Assembly: GCF_009765865.1 (NCBI RefSeq)
Contig: NZ_LMUQ01000048.1
Location: 20,600 to 84,599 of the forward strand
Length of the DNA: 64,000 bases
From: Acidisoma sp. L85
GTDB lineage: Bacteria; Pseudomonadota; Alphaproteobacteria; Acetobacterales; Acetobacteraceae
Direction of reading: 5' to 3'
Below are positions 16,826 to 26,537 of this stretch, in pieces. The translations under genes were made by a program, and so were the position numbers. Below the pieces are notes generated by a model. The model did no database searches and had not been told where the DNA came from. It saw only the letters and a list, made by a program, of their open reading frames with translations. Each line of letters begins with the position of its first letter. Position 1 is the first letter of the stretch.

Positions 16826-17741
16826 ATGGATCGCGATCTGCTCAGCCATTTCCCGGTCGTCTTGGCGGTGGCGCAGCGCGGCGGATTTGCCTCAGCGGCG
16901 GCGGCGCTCGACATGAGCCCCTCGGCGGTGAGCCACGCCGTCAAGGCAGTGGAGGAAAGGCTGCGACAGCCGCTTTTCGTGCGCACGACCCGTAGCGTCG
17001 CGCTGACCGAGGCGGGGGCGGGTTTCATCGCCTCGATCGGCCCGGCCCTGGCGACGATCCAAGAGAGCGTCGAGCGCGTTCGATCGGCAAAAGGGCGGGT
17101 TGCGGGTGTTCTGCGGCTCAACGCTTCGCGCCTTGCGCTGCCGTTGGCAATCACGCCGGCGATCGTGGCGATGAGCGGGCCTTATCCGGATCTGACGATC
17201 GAGGTCACCCTGGATGAAGGCCTCGTCGATATCGTTGCTGCGGGATTCGATGCGGGGGTGCGGCTTGGCGAGATGATCGCGCAGGACATGGTCACGGTTC
17301 GCCTAACAGGGTCGTTCCAGGCGATCATGGTGGCGGCGCCCGCCTATCTGGCGACTCACGGCGTGCCGGGGTAGATCGCGGACCTCGCCGCACATAATTG
17401 CATCGGCTACCGGCTAGTTGCCTCCGACGCGGCCTACGCCTGGGACCTCCAGGATCGCGGCCGAGAGATTTCGGTTTCAGTGAGCAGCAGCGTGCGCGTG
17501 ACGGATTCAGTCTATGCTCGCGAACTGGCGCTGCAGGGCGTGGGAATTGCCTATATCTTCGAACCTCTCGTCCGGCACGACCCGCGGGCGGGCCGGCTGC
17601 GATGTGTCCTGCCGGCCTGCGGCATCGAAGAGCCTGGTCTGTCTGTTCCTTTATTTTCCTCGATACGCCTCTGAGACGCCCAAGCTACGGGCGTTCATCG
17701 AAACGCTGCGCAAGACGATAAGGGTGCCGCGCTCGAACTAG
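16826..17741 (+). pseudogene. LysR-family regulator, interrupted by an amber stop and a frameshift
   Basis: The first 182 codons give a normal LysR start: HTH at residues 1-60 (LLSHFPVVLAVAQRGGFASA, LDMSPSAVSHAVKAVEERL) and the first half of the sensor domain. An in-frame TAG at 17372-17374 cuts it after HGVPG, while the same frame continues as IADLAAHNCIGYRLVASDAA for another 90 codons. A frameshift near 17645 then moves to FPRYASETPKLRAFIETLRK, the usual LysR ending. The 182-residue product would keep the DNA-binding domain but lose half the sensor. It is divergent from an intact SDR, which may now be unregulated or constitutively controlled. Confidence 0.85.
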
Positions 17742-17884
17742 CGCCCGGCGATTCCTGTCAGCACCGGCCGAACGCCGCGCAGAGACGGTCCGGCCTCCTC
17801 AATACCAGCGTAAGCCGCCTAAAGGCGCCTCTCCGGCATGAGCGAGGCCACCGACTTCACACTATCCGATGGCGTGCTTATAAC

Positions 17885-17910
17885 ATCACCACTATGACCC
17901 GGGTTGTGAT
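17885..17910. promoter_or_regulatory. Inverted repeat upstream of the CmcJ-like gene
   Basis: ATCACCAC (17885-17892) and GTTGTGAT (17903-17910) form an inverted repeat with 7 of 8 pairs and a 10-base spacer, 85 bp before the downstream start codon. It could be an operator for the two-gene unit at 17,995-19,596. No nearby regulator is intact. The rest of 17,742-17,994 shows no gene. Confidence 0.3.
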
Positions 17911-17994
17911 ATCCGGCGTCTTAGTGCTAAACACGATGCGCAATGATGGGAAGCGGCATCCCTTATTCCAGAGGCAGCCCCGGGCAGGCATGTG

Positions 17995-18831
17995 ATGACT
18001 GACAGCGCGACCGTTCAACACTCCTCGGTCGAGGCCGAGGTGAACTACACGGCGCCCCTGCGCGAGCGTCCGAGGATCTATGCCTTCGATCCGCCGCCGG
18101 GCATCGCGAAATCCAACATTGTCGCCGAACCGCACCGCGTCGCCGTTCATGATGCGCGTCCGAATGCCAGGGCCTTCACGCTCGACGGCCAGGGTCTTGC
18201 GCTTATCAACCATGAGAGCGCCGCGAAAGATTTCGACGATGAAAAAGAAATCCGCCAAACCTATTACGCTGAAGCCGAGCAACTGCTGAAAGATGTCACC
18301 GGCGCTGACCGCGTTTTCATCTTCGACCATACGATCCGGCGTTACAAACCCGGCGTCTCCGATTGTACCGACGGACCGCGCCAACCCGCCACGCGGGTGC
18401 ATGTGGACCACACCGCAAACTCAGCGCCGCAACGGGTGCGCGCCTTTCTGCCCCACGAGGCCGAAGAACTTCTGAAACACCGGGTTCAGATAATCAACCT
18501 CTGGCGGCCGATCAAGCATCCTGTATACGACGCTCCGCTCGCGATTTGCGACGCGACCACCGTCAGCCCGGACGACATTGTTCCCTCCGACCTCGTTTAT
18601 CCGAAGCGTGTCGGCGAGACTTACAATGTACGCTTCGGCCCAAACCATTGCTGGTACTATGTTCCTCAGATGCAGCTTGACGAAGTCTTGCTTCTGAAAT
18701 GCACGGACTCGCGGACGGACGTCGCCGCACGATTCACGCCTCATACCGCGTTCCTTGAGGAGAACGTGCCGGAGGCCGCGCCGCGCAGAGAGAGCATCGA
18801 GCTTCCAACACTCGTCTTTCATCAGCACTAG
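17995..18831 (+). CDS. CmcJ/NvfI-family oxidoreductase-like protein
   Basis: This protein of about 278 residues resembles the CmcJ/NvfI (GA4-desaturase-like) family: VNYTAPLRERPRIYAFDPPP near the start, VFIFDHTIRRY, a RVHVDHT motif with candidate metal ligands H136 and D138, VQIINLWRPIKHPVYDAPLA, and a late RFTPHTAF. Related fungal and bacterial proteins are non-haem iron 2-oxoglutarate-type enzymes in secondary metabolism; CmcJ acts in cephamycin 7-alpha-methoxylation. ATG 17995 is preferred over the GTG three bases before it. Its stop abuts the start of the next gene (TAGATG), so the two are surely co-transcribed. Substrate unknown. Confidence 0.75.
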   Translation: MTDSATVQHSSVEAEVNYTAPLRERPRIYAFDPPPGIAKSNIVAEPHRVAVHDARPNARAFTLDGQGLALINHESAAKDFDDEKEIRQTYYAEAEQLLKDVTGADRVFIFDHTIRRYKPGVSDCTDGPRQPATRVHVDHTANSAPQRVRAFLPHEAEELLKHRVQIINLWRPIKHPVYDAPLAICDATTVSPDDIVPSDLVYPKRVGETYNVRFGPNHCWYYVPQMQLDEVLLLKCTDSRTDVAARFTPHTAFLEENVPEAAPRRESIELPTLVFHQH

Positions 18832-19596
18832 ATGACAGCTTTCATCGGAATCTCTTGCTGCCGAAAGGAGTTCGAGCCTTCTGAGGCACTGGCCCATGCG
18901 GCGTCCGATACTTATGTGCAGGCCGTCTCTGATATTATTGGGGCCTTCCCTTTATTGATACCGGCCAACGGGGCGGGCGGTGATGTCGAGCGGCTGCTGG
19001 GCCTGTTCGACGGCATCATTCTTACCGGTAGCTACTCGAATATCGGGCCTGGGCACTACGGCGCGGAGCCGCATGATACCGAGACGCATGAGGACCCCCA
19101 ACGCGACGGTGTGACCCTGCCGCTGATTCGTGCGGCGATTCAACATGCAGTTCCGATACTCGGAATTTGCCGAGGCTTCCAGGAGCTGAACGTTGCTTTG
19201 GGTGGAACCCTGCACCAGAGTCTGTGCTCCGTCGCCGGCAAGATGGATCACTGGACGCCGCTGCAATCGCTCGCGCTGCTGCGCAATGCTAAGACCCACA
19301 GCGTGCAGGTCACCCCAGGCGGCTGGCTGCATAGCCTGGCCGGAGCGAGCGAGATCTTGGTGAACTCGCACCACAACCAAGGGATAGAGCGGTTGGCGCC
19401 AAGCCTGCTTGCCGAGGCCGTCGCGAACGACGGCACGATCGAGGCTGCACGGGTCAGCGGCGCTCTCGGTTTCGCCGTGGGTGTGCAGTGGCATCCGGAA
19501 TACGACATGTACACGGATGATGTGTCCCGTAGGATTTTCGAATCCTTCGGCTCCGCGGTGGCGGCTCATCGTGACGTTAGAGCGGCCGGTTGTTAG
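18832..19596 (+). CDS. puuD: Gamma-glutamyl-gamma-aminobutyrate hydrolase-like class I glutamine amidotransferase (PuuD family)
   Basis: This 254-residue protein has the nucleophile elbow GICRGFQELN with Cys113, the glycine-rich GIILTGSYSNI segment and the catalytic VQWHPEYD with His221 and Glu223, which is the peptidase C26/PuuD pattern. Family members cleave gamma-glutamyl amides, as in the last step of the putrescine route, but other PuuD genes (aldehyde dehydrogenase, gamma-glutamylputrescine synthetase) are absent here. It begins directly at the stop of the CmcJ-like gene, so the pair may modify a gamma-glutamyl-linked compound. The symbol reflects family only. Confidence 0.82.
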   Translation: MTAFIGISCCRKEFEPSEALAHAASDTYVQAVSDIIGAFPLLIPANGAGGDVERLLGLFDGIILTGSYSNIGPGHYGAEPHDTETHEDPQRDGVTLPLIRAAIQHAVPILGICRGFQELNVALGGTLHQSLCSVAGKMDHWTPLQSLALLRNAKTHSVQVTPGGWLHSLAGASEILVNSHHNQGIERLAPSLLAEAVANDGTIEAARVSGALGFAVGVQWHPEYDMYTDDVSRRIFESFGSAVAAHRDVRAAGC

Positions 19597-19868
19597 GCAA
19601 GCTTCGCGCAAACTCCTGAATCGTGCCGGCGTCTGACGCTTCGCAATCTTTCGGCAACGCGGCTTGGTGGCACACATTTGCCTACAGGCCTATTGGGACC
19701 GACAAGGCCATTTCGTCCTGAGTTGCACTCTTCTTGGAAGTGTTTTTATTGTTTGACTGTTGACTCTCGTGCTGAATGAGCTACCCCTCAAGCTTCTCGT
19801 GTGACACGCCGCGTCGCCTAAACGAATCGCGCAGCGGCGACAATGAGATATTGGTGAGGAGTTTAGTG

Positions 19869-20459
19869 ATGCCCGATACCCATCTGGCGCCGGCCGCAGA
19901 GGCAATCGCCCGCGTGCATCTGCCGAGGCTCGGCGCGGAACCCGAAAACATTCGCGCGCTCATCGAACGGCATGCCGGCGAGAACTGGGTCAGGACGCTC
20001 GCTTTGAATCCCGATACCGCGAGACGGTTCGCCTCATATTTTGAGGATCTATTCCGCGTAAACGGTGCTCGCCTCCCCCTCCATGAACGTGAACTCATCG
20101 CTGTCGCCGTGTCAGCAACGAACGGGTGCGGCCTTTGCGAGATTCACCACACCATCGCTCTTGGCGAAGCACTCGGAGATGCGGTCCGCGCGCGGCGCAT
20201 TGCGCTGGACCTGCATCTTGCGGTCTTGTCCCCCCGCGAACGGGCTCTGGTAGAGTTCGCTGTCAAAGTGACGAAAATGCCCAAACAGATCGATGAGTCC
20301 GTATTTCACAACCTGCGAGCGGCCGGGCTCGATGATGCGGACATCATTGAAGCGCTCGAGGTTAGCGCTTGGTTCAATCACACCAACCGCATCTTCATTG
20401 CGCTGGGCGTTCAACCAGACGAGAAGTACTTCTTCCGCGATGCGCAAGACGCGCAATAA
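19869..20459 (+). CDS. Carboxymuconolactone decarboxylase / AhpD-like peroxidase-related protein
   Basis: ATG 19869 follows a GGTGAGGAG ribosome site; the open frame upstream of it is not conserved. The 196-residue all-helical protein has the AhpD-fold core (LPLHERELIAVAVSATNGCG) with the redox pair C87-x-x-C90 followed by His93/His94, and the long C-terminal part typical of peroxidase-related enzymes. It would act as a thiol-dependent hydroperoxidase or related redox protein. In many bacteria such genes sit with FMN-dependent monooxygenases and sulfur importers, and remnants of just those genes follow downstream. From 19,597 to 19,868 no gene is seen. Confidence 0.83.
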   Translation: MPDTHLAPAAEAIARVHLPRLGAEPENIRALIERHAGENWVRTLALNPDTARRFASYFEDLFRVNGARLPLHERELIAVAVSATNGCGLCEIHHTIALGEALGDAVRARRIALDLHLAVLSPRERALVEFAVKVTKMPKQIDESVFHNLRAAGLDDADIIEALEVSAWFNHTNRIFIALGVQPDEKYFFRDAQDAQ

Positions 20460-20564
20460 CGACTTTCGTCGATCGTTGACCGTATCGTGTGGACGCGAAG
20501 GCGAGTGGCTCTGGTGTGATCTTCGCGCCCGCAAAGAAAACGTTAGATAGAAAGGAGGCGTGCA

Positions 20565-20872
20565 GTGTCTCAATCAGTTGCCGTGCCAGAACTCTGGCCA
20601 TTGGCCGCAAGCCCTCTCTCGCGCGCATCGGCGCTGAGATCGAAGGCGTGCGCCTTTCAGGTGAACTGCCTGACGCGACGATCGAGGGCATTCACGCAGC
20701 CCTCCTGCGCCACAAGGTTCTCTTTTTCCGACGTCACAATCATCTGACGGACGATCAGCAGGAAATCGTGTTGTGGTCATGCCCCCCATCCTGGGCGCGT
20801 CGCTGCGATTCTGCCTGTGACGACGGAGAGCGCACGGGATCGCTCCAACCCGGTCTTTATCCAGCTTCGTGA
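20565..20872 (+). pseudogene. N-terminal remnant of a TauD/TfdA-family dioxygenase
   Basis: A strong AAAGGAGG ribosome site and GTG 20565 are still present, and the reading starts SQSVAVPEL. A frameshift near 20600 moves into RIGAEIEGVRLSGELPDATI, then HAALLRHKVLFFRRHNHLTD, the typical N-terminal third of TauD-type Fe(II)/2-oxoglutarate dioxygenases that desulfonate taurine or alkylsulfonates. The HxD metal-binding motif and the rest are lost, and the sequence runs to a stop at 20872 without family resemblance. It is one of three broken sulfur-metabolism genes next to the cystine importer. Confidence 0.75.
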
Positions 20873-20970
20873 TGAGATCCTGTCGCTACTGGGCGTCTCC
20901 GCGCACCAGTGACCCGCTCGCGCCACTGTCGGAGGCCGAGCCGGGACATGCCTTACCCAAAGTAGGCTAT

Positions 20971-21270
20971 TCAGCCGCCGTCGCGATGGCCAGCGCGGCA
21001 GAGGCGAAGCGGTTCGCAGGCCGGCTTAGGACGAGATTTTCGCGCAGGGTCGTGCCTTCGTATTAGGTACGGAACCGCGGCGCTGCAACTCCGGAATAAC
21101 CAACTCCACAAACTCCGCTAGCCCGCCAGGTAGGTGTGGGGGCATCACGTTGAAGCCATCCGCCGCATCCTGCGTGAACCATTCCTCAAGGTGATCGACG
21201 ATCTGTGCCGGTGTGCCAAAGATATGCTTGGGGCCGCGCGCGCCAGCAGTGTGGAGGTTGGCGGGCGCGA
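20971..21270 (-). pseudogene. C-terminal remnant of an LLM-class (NtaA/SnaA/DszA) monooxygenase
   Basis: The minus strand reads GTPAQIVDHLEEWFTQDAADG and FNVMPPHLPGGLAEFVELVI, then PELQRRG, the highly typical C-terminus of FMN-dependent NtaA/SnaA/DszA-type monooxygenases. After a frameshift near 21060 the reading continues EGTTLRENLVLSRPANRFAS and ends at 20971. The first 300 or more residues are absent; the sequence switches near 21270 to a permease remnant on the other strand. These enzymes oxidise organosulfur or amine compounds with reduced flavin. Confidence 0.75.
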
Positions 21271-21284
21271 TCGACGCCGGCGGC

Positions 21285-21461
21285 CGCGAGGATCTGGCCA
21301 TCTGCTATCACTATCAGCGTTCCGAGACGGACGTCGGTATCGCGATTGTCGCTGTGCTGATTGCCGTGGTCCGCGTTTTGCAATTTGTCGGGGATCGTAT
21401 GGCAAAGGCGGTCGATCACATGCGCGGCCATTGCTGCAAGGCGCTACAGTTGATACGATAG
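21285..21461 (+). pseudogene. C-terminal remnant of a MetI-type methionine ABC permease
   Basis: The frame reads EDLAICYHYQRSETDVGIAI followed by VAVLIAVVRVLQFVGDRMAK, close to the last transmembrane helix and tail of MetI-family permeases (GDLAIRYGYQRFET in intact members). Everything upstream of about 21285 is unrelated, and the tail is extended abnormally to 21461. It is non-functional and marks a lost methionine or sulfur-compound importer beside the intact cystine importer. Confidence 0.65.
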
Positions 21462-21531
21462 CAATCAACGCGCGCATAGCGTGGTTACAAAAATCCGCCG
21501 TGGATCATGCGGCCAAAAGTAAGGATGCCTC

Positions 21532-22344
21532 ATGCAAGGCTTACCGGTTCACTTTTTCCGTCGCCGGCTGTTGATGTCCCTTTTGCTGGGAGGGCTAACA
21601 CTTGCCGGTGCCTCGCACGCCCGTGCCGCAGAACGAGGGGCAGTTCCCGCGGCGATCAAGAGCCGCGGGGCCCTTGTCATTGGTCTGGAAGGTACCTATC
21701 CGCCTTTCAACTATCAGGATGAGTCAGGCCAGTTGGTCGGATTCGAGGTCGATTTTGCTAAGGCGGTCGCCAAGCAGCTTGGCCTCACAACCGACTTCCG
21801 GCCGACGAAATGGGACGGTATCCTCGCCGCGCTTGCGTCCGGGCGTATTGATGTCGTGATCAATCAGGTCACGATCACGCCGGAACGTCAGAAGGTCTAC
21901 GACTTCTCCGAGCCATATACGGTTTCCGGCATTCAAATCATCACCCGTCGCGGCGACGAGGCGAAATACGATGCGCCCGCGAAGCTTAAGGGCGTGCGCG
22001 TGGGCGTGGGGCTTGGCACCAATTATGAGCAGTGGCTGCGACAGAATGTGCCGGGCGCCGATATTCGTACCTATGATGACGACCCCACGAAGTATCAGGA
22101 CCTGCGGGCCGGGCGGATCGATGCCGTGCTGAATGACCGTCTGGTCGCCGCTGATTTCATCAAGAAGTCCGGCGGTCCTTTTGTGGCCGCGGGCAAGCCT
22201 TTCGCGGCGCAGAGCGCCGGTATCGCGTTGCGCAAGGACGCCGAGTTCAAGGCAGCGCTCGACAATGCGATTGACCAGCTGCGCGCGGACGGAACGCTGA
22301 AGGCGATTTCGGTTAAATGGTTCGGCATCGACGTCACCCAGTGA
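21532..22344 (+). CDS. tcyJ: L-cystine-type ABC transporter substrate-binding protein
   Basis: This 270-residue protein has a signal peptide (about 1-31, RRRLLMSLLLGGLTLAGASH, cleaved after ARA) and a family 3 solute-binding fold. Its sequence is close to E. coli FliY/TcyJ across diagnostic stretches: LEGTYPPFNYQDESGQLVGF, PTKWDGILAALASGRIDVVI, GVGLGTNYEQWLRQNVPGAD and DDDPTKYQDLRAGRIDAVLN. It should deliver cystine or a related sulfur amino acid to the permease. ATG 21532 lies nine bases after AAGGA. Permease and ATPase genes follow on the same strand in the usual order. Neighbouring TauD, LLM and MetI remnants fit a sulfur-acquisition region. Confidence 0.88.
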   Translation: MQGLPVHFFRRRLLMSLLLGGLTLAGASHARAAERGAVPAAIKSRGALVIGLEGTYPPFNYQDESGQLVGFEVDFAKAVAKQLGLTTDFRPTKWDGILAALASGRIDVVINQVTITPERQKVYDFSEPYTVSGIQIITRRGDEAKYDAPAKLKGVRVGVGLGTNYEQWLRQNVPGADIRTYDDDPTKYQDLRAGRIDAVLNDRLVAADFIKKSGGPFVAAGKPFAAQSAGIALRKDAEFKAALDNAIDQLRADGTLKAISVKWFGIDVTQ

Positions 22345-22374
22345 ACCGGCACCGAGCGGGCTGAACGCACGGAA

Positions 22375-23049
22375 ATGATCGGCGCCGATCTGCAACTGGT
22401 CTGGGAGTCGGCGCCGTTTCTGCTACGCGGCGCGCTTTACACCATCGGACTCAGCGTTTCCAGCATGGCGCTGGGGCTCATCCTCGGTTTCGGGATCGCC
22501 TTGGCGCGGCTTTCTGGCATTCGTCCCTTGGTGTTGTTGGCACGGATCTATGTCTCCTTCATCCGTGGCACACCGCTTCTCGTGCAACTGTTCATTATAT
22601 ATTACGGCCTGCCTGAGATTGGCATACGCCTCGGCCCCATTCCGTCGGCGCTGATCGGCTTCACGCTCAGCGTCGCGGGATACAATTCCGAGATATTGCG
22701 TGGTGCCATTGCCGCGGTGGATCGCGGGCAATGGGAGGCTTCGGCGGTGATCGGAATGACCTGGACCCAGGCCATGCGTCGCGTCATCATGCCGCAAGCG
22801 GCGCGAACCGCGCTTCCACCTCTCGCCAATAGCTTCATCGCGCTTGTGAAGGACACGTCGCTTGCCGCGACCATTCAGGTGCCGGAACTGTTCCGGGAGG
22901 CGCAGCTTATCACAGCGCGCACCTTCGAAATATTTGCGATGTATATCGCGGCAGCGGTGATTTACTGGGTGCTGTCGAGCTTCCTTGCTATTGGTCAGCA
23001 TGTGCTGGAGGCGCGAGTGAACCGCCATGTGGCGGTGCTGCGTGCCTGA
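22375..23049 (+). CDS. tcyL: Cystine-type ABC transporter permease (HisMQ family)
   Basis: This 224-residue inner-membrane protein has about five helices, beginning FLLRGALYTIGLSVSSMALG, and the HisMQ/GlnP signature YVSFIRGTPLLVQLFIIYYG. The EAA loop (RVIMPQAARTALPPLANSFI) contacts the ATPase. Near-identity to YecS/TcyL in motif pattern and its position between binding protein and ATPase support cystine import. ATG 22375 lies 31 bp after the tcyJ stop. It ends just before the ATPase start, with possible translational coupling. Confidence 0.87.
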   Translation: MIGADLQLVWESAPFLLRGALYTIGLSVSSMALGLILGFGIALARLSGIRPLVLLARIYVSFIRGTPLLVQLFIIYYGLPEIGIRLGPIPSALIGFTLSVAGYNSEILRGAIAAVDRGQWEASAVIGMTWTQAMRRVIMPQAARTALPPLANSFIALVKDTSLAATIQVPELFREAQLITARTFEIFAMYIAAAVIYWVLSSFLAIGQHVLEARVNRHVAVLRA

Positions 23050-23059
23050 GGCCGCGGCA

Positions 23060-23803
23060 ATGATCGAAGTGCACGGACTCGCCAAGCGATTCAGCGGGAT
23101 CGATGTGCTGCGCGGCATCGATCTGTCGGTGTCGCGCGGAGAGGTGGTTGCGATCATCGGCCCCTCGGGCTCCGGCAAGACCACATTGCTGCGCTGCCTC
23201 AACTGGCTGGAGGTGCCCAGTGCGGGCACCATCCGCATTGGTGCGACCGAAATCGATGCGGGTATCCAGGCGCCTCGGCAAAAAGCCAGGATCCGACAGC
23301 TTCGCCTTCGTGCGGCCTTCGTGTTTCAAAACTTCAATCTCTTTCCGCACATGACCGCGCTGGAGAATGTCATCGAGGGTCCCGTGGTGGTGAAGCGGGA
23401 GCGGCGAGACCAGGCACGGGCGAGGGGTCTCGCCTTGCTCGCGCGCGTCGGGCTGGCGGGGCGGGAGGATGTCTATCCGCAGCGCCTGTCGGGTGGCCAG
23501 CAGCAGCGCGTTGCGATCGCCCGGGCGCTGGCGATGGAGCCGGAGGTCATCCTCTTCGACGAACCGACCTCGGCGCTCGACCCCGAACTGGTGGGAGAAG
23601 TCTTGGCGGTCATTCGTGATCTGGCGCGCGAACAGCGTACCATGGTGATCGTGACACACGAGATGGGCTTTGCGCGCGACGTGGCGGATCGCACGATCTT
23701 CATCGATGGCGGTGTTATCGTGGAACAGGGGCCATCCGCGGCATTGTTTGCTGCCCCGCGGGAGGAGCGAACGCGGCGCTTTTTGAGGAAATTTCTTTCG
23801 TAG
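23060..23803 (+). CDS. tcyN: Cystine-type ABC transporter ATPase
   Basis: Start ATG 23060 is preferred; the open frame begins 33 bases earlier inside tcyL. The 247-residue protein has Walker A GPSGSGKTT, a Q-loop (FVFQNFNLFPHMTALENVIE), signature LSGGQQQRVAIARAL, Walker B VILFDEPTSALD and H-loop IVTHEM, all intact. It is a polar amino-acid importer ATPase of the GlnQ/TcyN type and powers the TcyJ/TcyL system. TGAGG from the end of tcyL provides the ribosome site. No regulator such as CysB is nearby. Confidence 0.88.
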   Translation: MIEVHGLAKRFSGIDVLRGIDLSVSRGEVVAIIGPSGSGKTTLLRCLNWLEVPSAGTIRIGATEIDAGIQAPRQKARIRQLRLRAAFVFQNFNLFPHMTALENVIEGPVVVKRERRDQARARGLALLARVGLAGREDVYPQRLSGGQQQRVAIARALAMEPEVILFDEPTSALDPELVGEVLAVIRDLAREQRTMVIVTHEMGFARDVADRTIFIDGGVIVEQGPSAALFAAPREERTRRFLRKFLS

Positions 23804-23883
23804 GGATTTTGCTTCGACCTTAGGTGGTCATCCAATCTGTCCAGAGCAGGATGTCCTTGGTTTGAACCATTCTCACGCCACCA

Positions 23884-23970
23884 CGTCATGCTCGGCGAAG
23901 GCCGGGCATCCGCGTCTTGCTTGCGTAACGAAGGCAAGACGTGGATGGCACGCCTTCGCGTGCCATGACG
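23884..23970. repeat. 87-bp cloverleaf-forming intergenic repeat
   Basis: CGTCAT (23884-23889) pairs with ATGACG (23965-23970). Between them three hairpins fill every base: 23890-23907 (GCTCGGC-GAAG-GCCGGGC, one G-T pair), 23908-23946 (ATCCGCGTCTTGC pairing with GCAAGACGTGGAT with one mismatch, 13-base loop) and 23947-23964 (GGCACGC-CTTC-GCGTGCC, perfect). It sits between the end of tcyN and the end of the minus-strand sugar operon, both genes converging on it. It may be a REP-like mobile repeat and may also act as a bidirectional terminator. Confidence 0.75.
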
Positions 23971-24009
23971 GATGCTAAGGGCGCGGTTCAGAATTAGATC
24001 ATCATTCGA

Positions 24010-25505
<1,496 letters not shown>

Positions 25506-25509
<4 letters not shown>

Positions 25510-26537
25510 GGCAAAACCACCACCACATCGCCGCCCTGGGATGCCACAAGCAAACGGCCGTCATGTTCAACGAGGCCGGTCACGCCGTGGCGCTGGCCTC
25601 CGGCGCGGCTATGGGCGGAGGAGACCGGTTGCCACCGCGCATCGAGGCGGACGACCAGCCCATAGGAGCGCGTCGGCGCCCAGGGCTTGTGCACACCCAT
25701 GGAGCGCACGCCGCCGCATTGCAGCGGCTCCAGAAAATTTCGGCCGGAAGCGAGGGCGGGGGCGATCCAGTGGCGGGGATCAAGCTCGGCCATCATCGAT
25801 TGCCGATAGTCATCCTCACGCAGCACGAACTCGATCAGCCGGTTGCGCGGTGCGGCAATGGCCAGCCAGCCGCCACCTGCCGCGGCCGGTGTCAGCCGCG
25901 CCGGATAGCCGGGCAGACCCGTGAGCAGCGGCTTTGCGGGTCCGCCGGAGAGAGGGACGGAAAGGAGCCGGTGGCGGCCGCATTCGGAGACGATGATGTT
26001 GTCGACGTTCGCGGCCAGACCCCAGGGAAAGGCCAGCCCATCGGCCAGCCGTCGCGCCGCGCCGCCCGCCGCATCCAGCAGCCAGACCGCGCCGCTGCGG
26101 TCATGCCCCATGATGGAGCGCACCCAATCGGACGGCTTCAGTCCACGCGCGCCCTGCGCCACCGCCAGGCGATCTCGGTCGAGAAACAAAAGGGCCGTTG
26201 GGCAGTCCAGGCCAGCGGGTCGCGCGATCTCTGGTCCGCTGCCCGCCTGCCACAGGATGATACGGCCATCCTCCAGCCCCGCTGCAAAGCCGCCGCCGGG
26301 GCGAGCGGCGAGGCAAGCCACTCGAACGTCGAAACGCGCCACAGGCTGCGTCTCGCCGAGCGCCACTACCGTATCGCCGCTGGAGCAGAACACGCGTCCA
26401 TCCACCACGATGAGGTCGTCGGGCGCGGTCAACCGCGCGATTGCTTCCGCGTCTTCCAGGAGAGTGTTTGGCCGGAAGGCGCCGTCGAGCGGTGGAATGG
26501 TGATGGCCCGGCCGCGCAGAATGTCGAGCAGGCTCAT
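25506..26537 (-). CDS. Beta-propeller protein, SMP-30/strictosidine-synthase-like
   Basis: The start is ATG 26537 (MSLLDILRG), which overlaps the stop of the upstream fusion gene as ATGA. The product of 343 residues has repeated blade-like segments (DLIVVDGRVFCSSGDTVVAL, ALLFLDRDRLAVAQGARGLK, GLAFPWGLAANVDNIIVSEC, RLLSVPLSGGPAKPLLTGLP) ending in hydrophobic strands. It resembles SMP-30/gluconolactonase/strictosidine-synthase propellers but is more divergent than the fused domain next to it. No signal peptide is seen, so it is cytoplasmic. A lactonase or sugar-acid hydrolase acting on the imported substrate is plausible; catalytic metal ligands are not clear. Confidence 0.75.
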
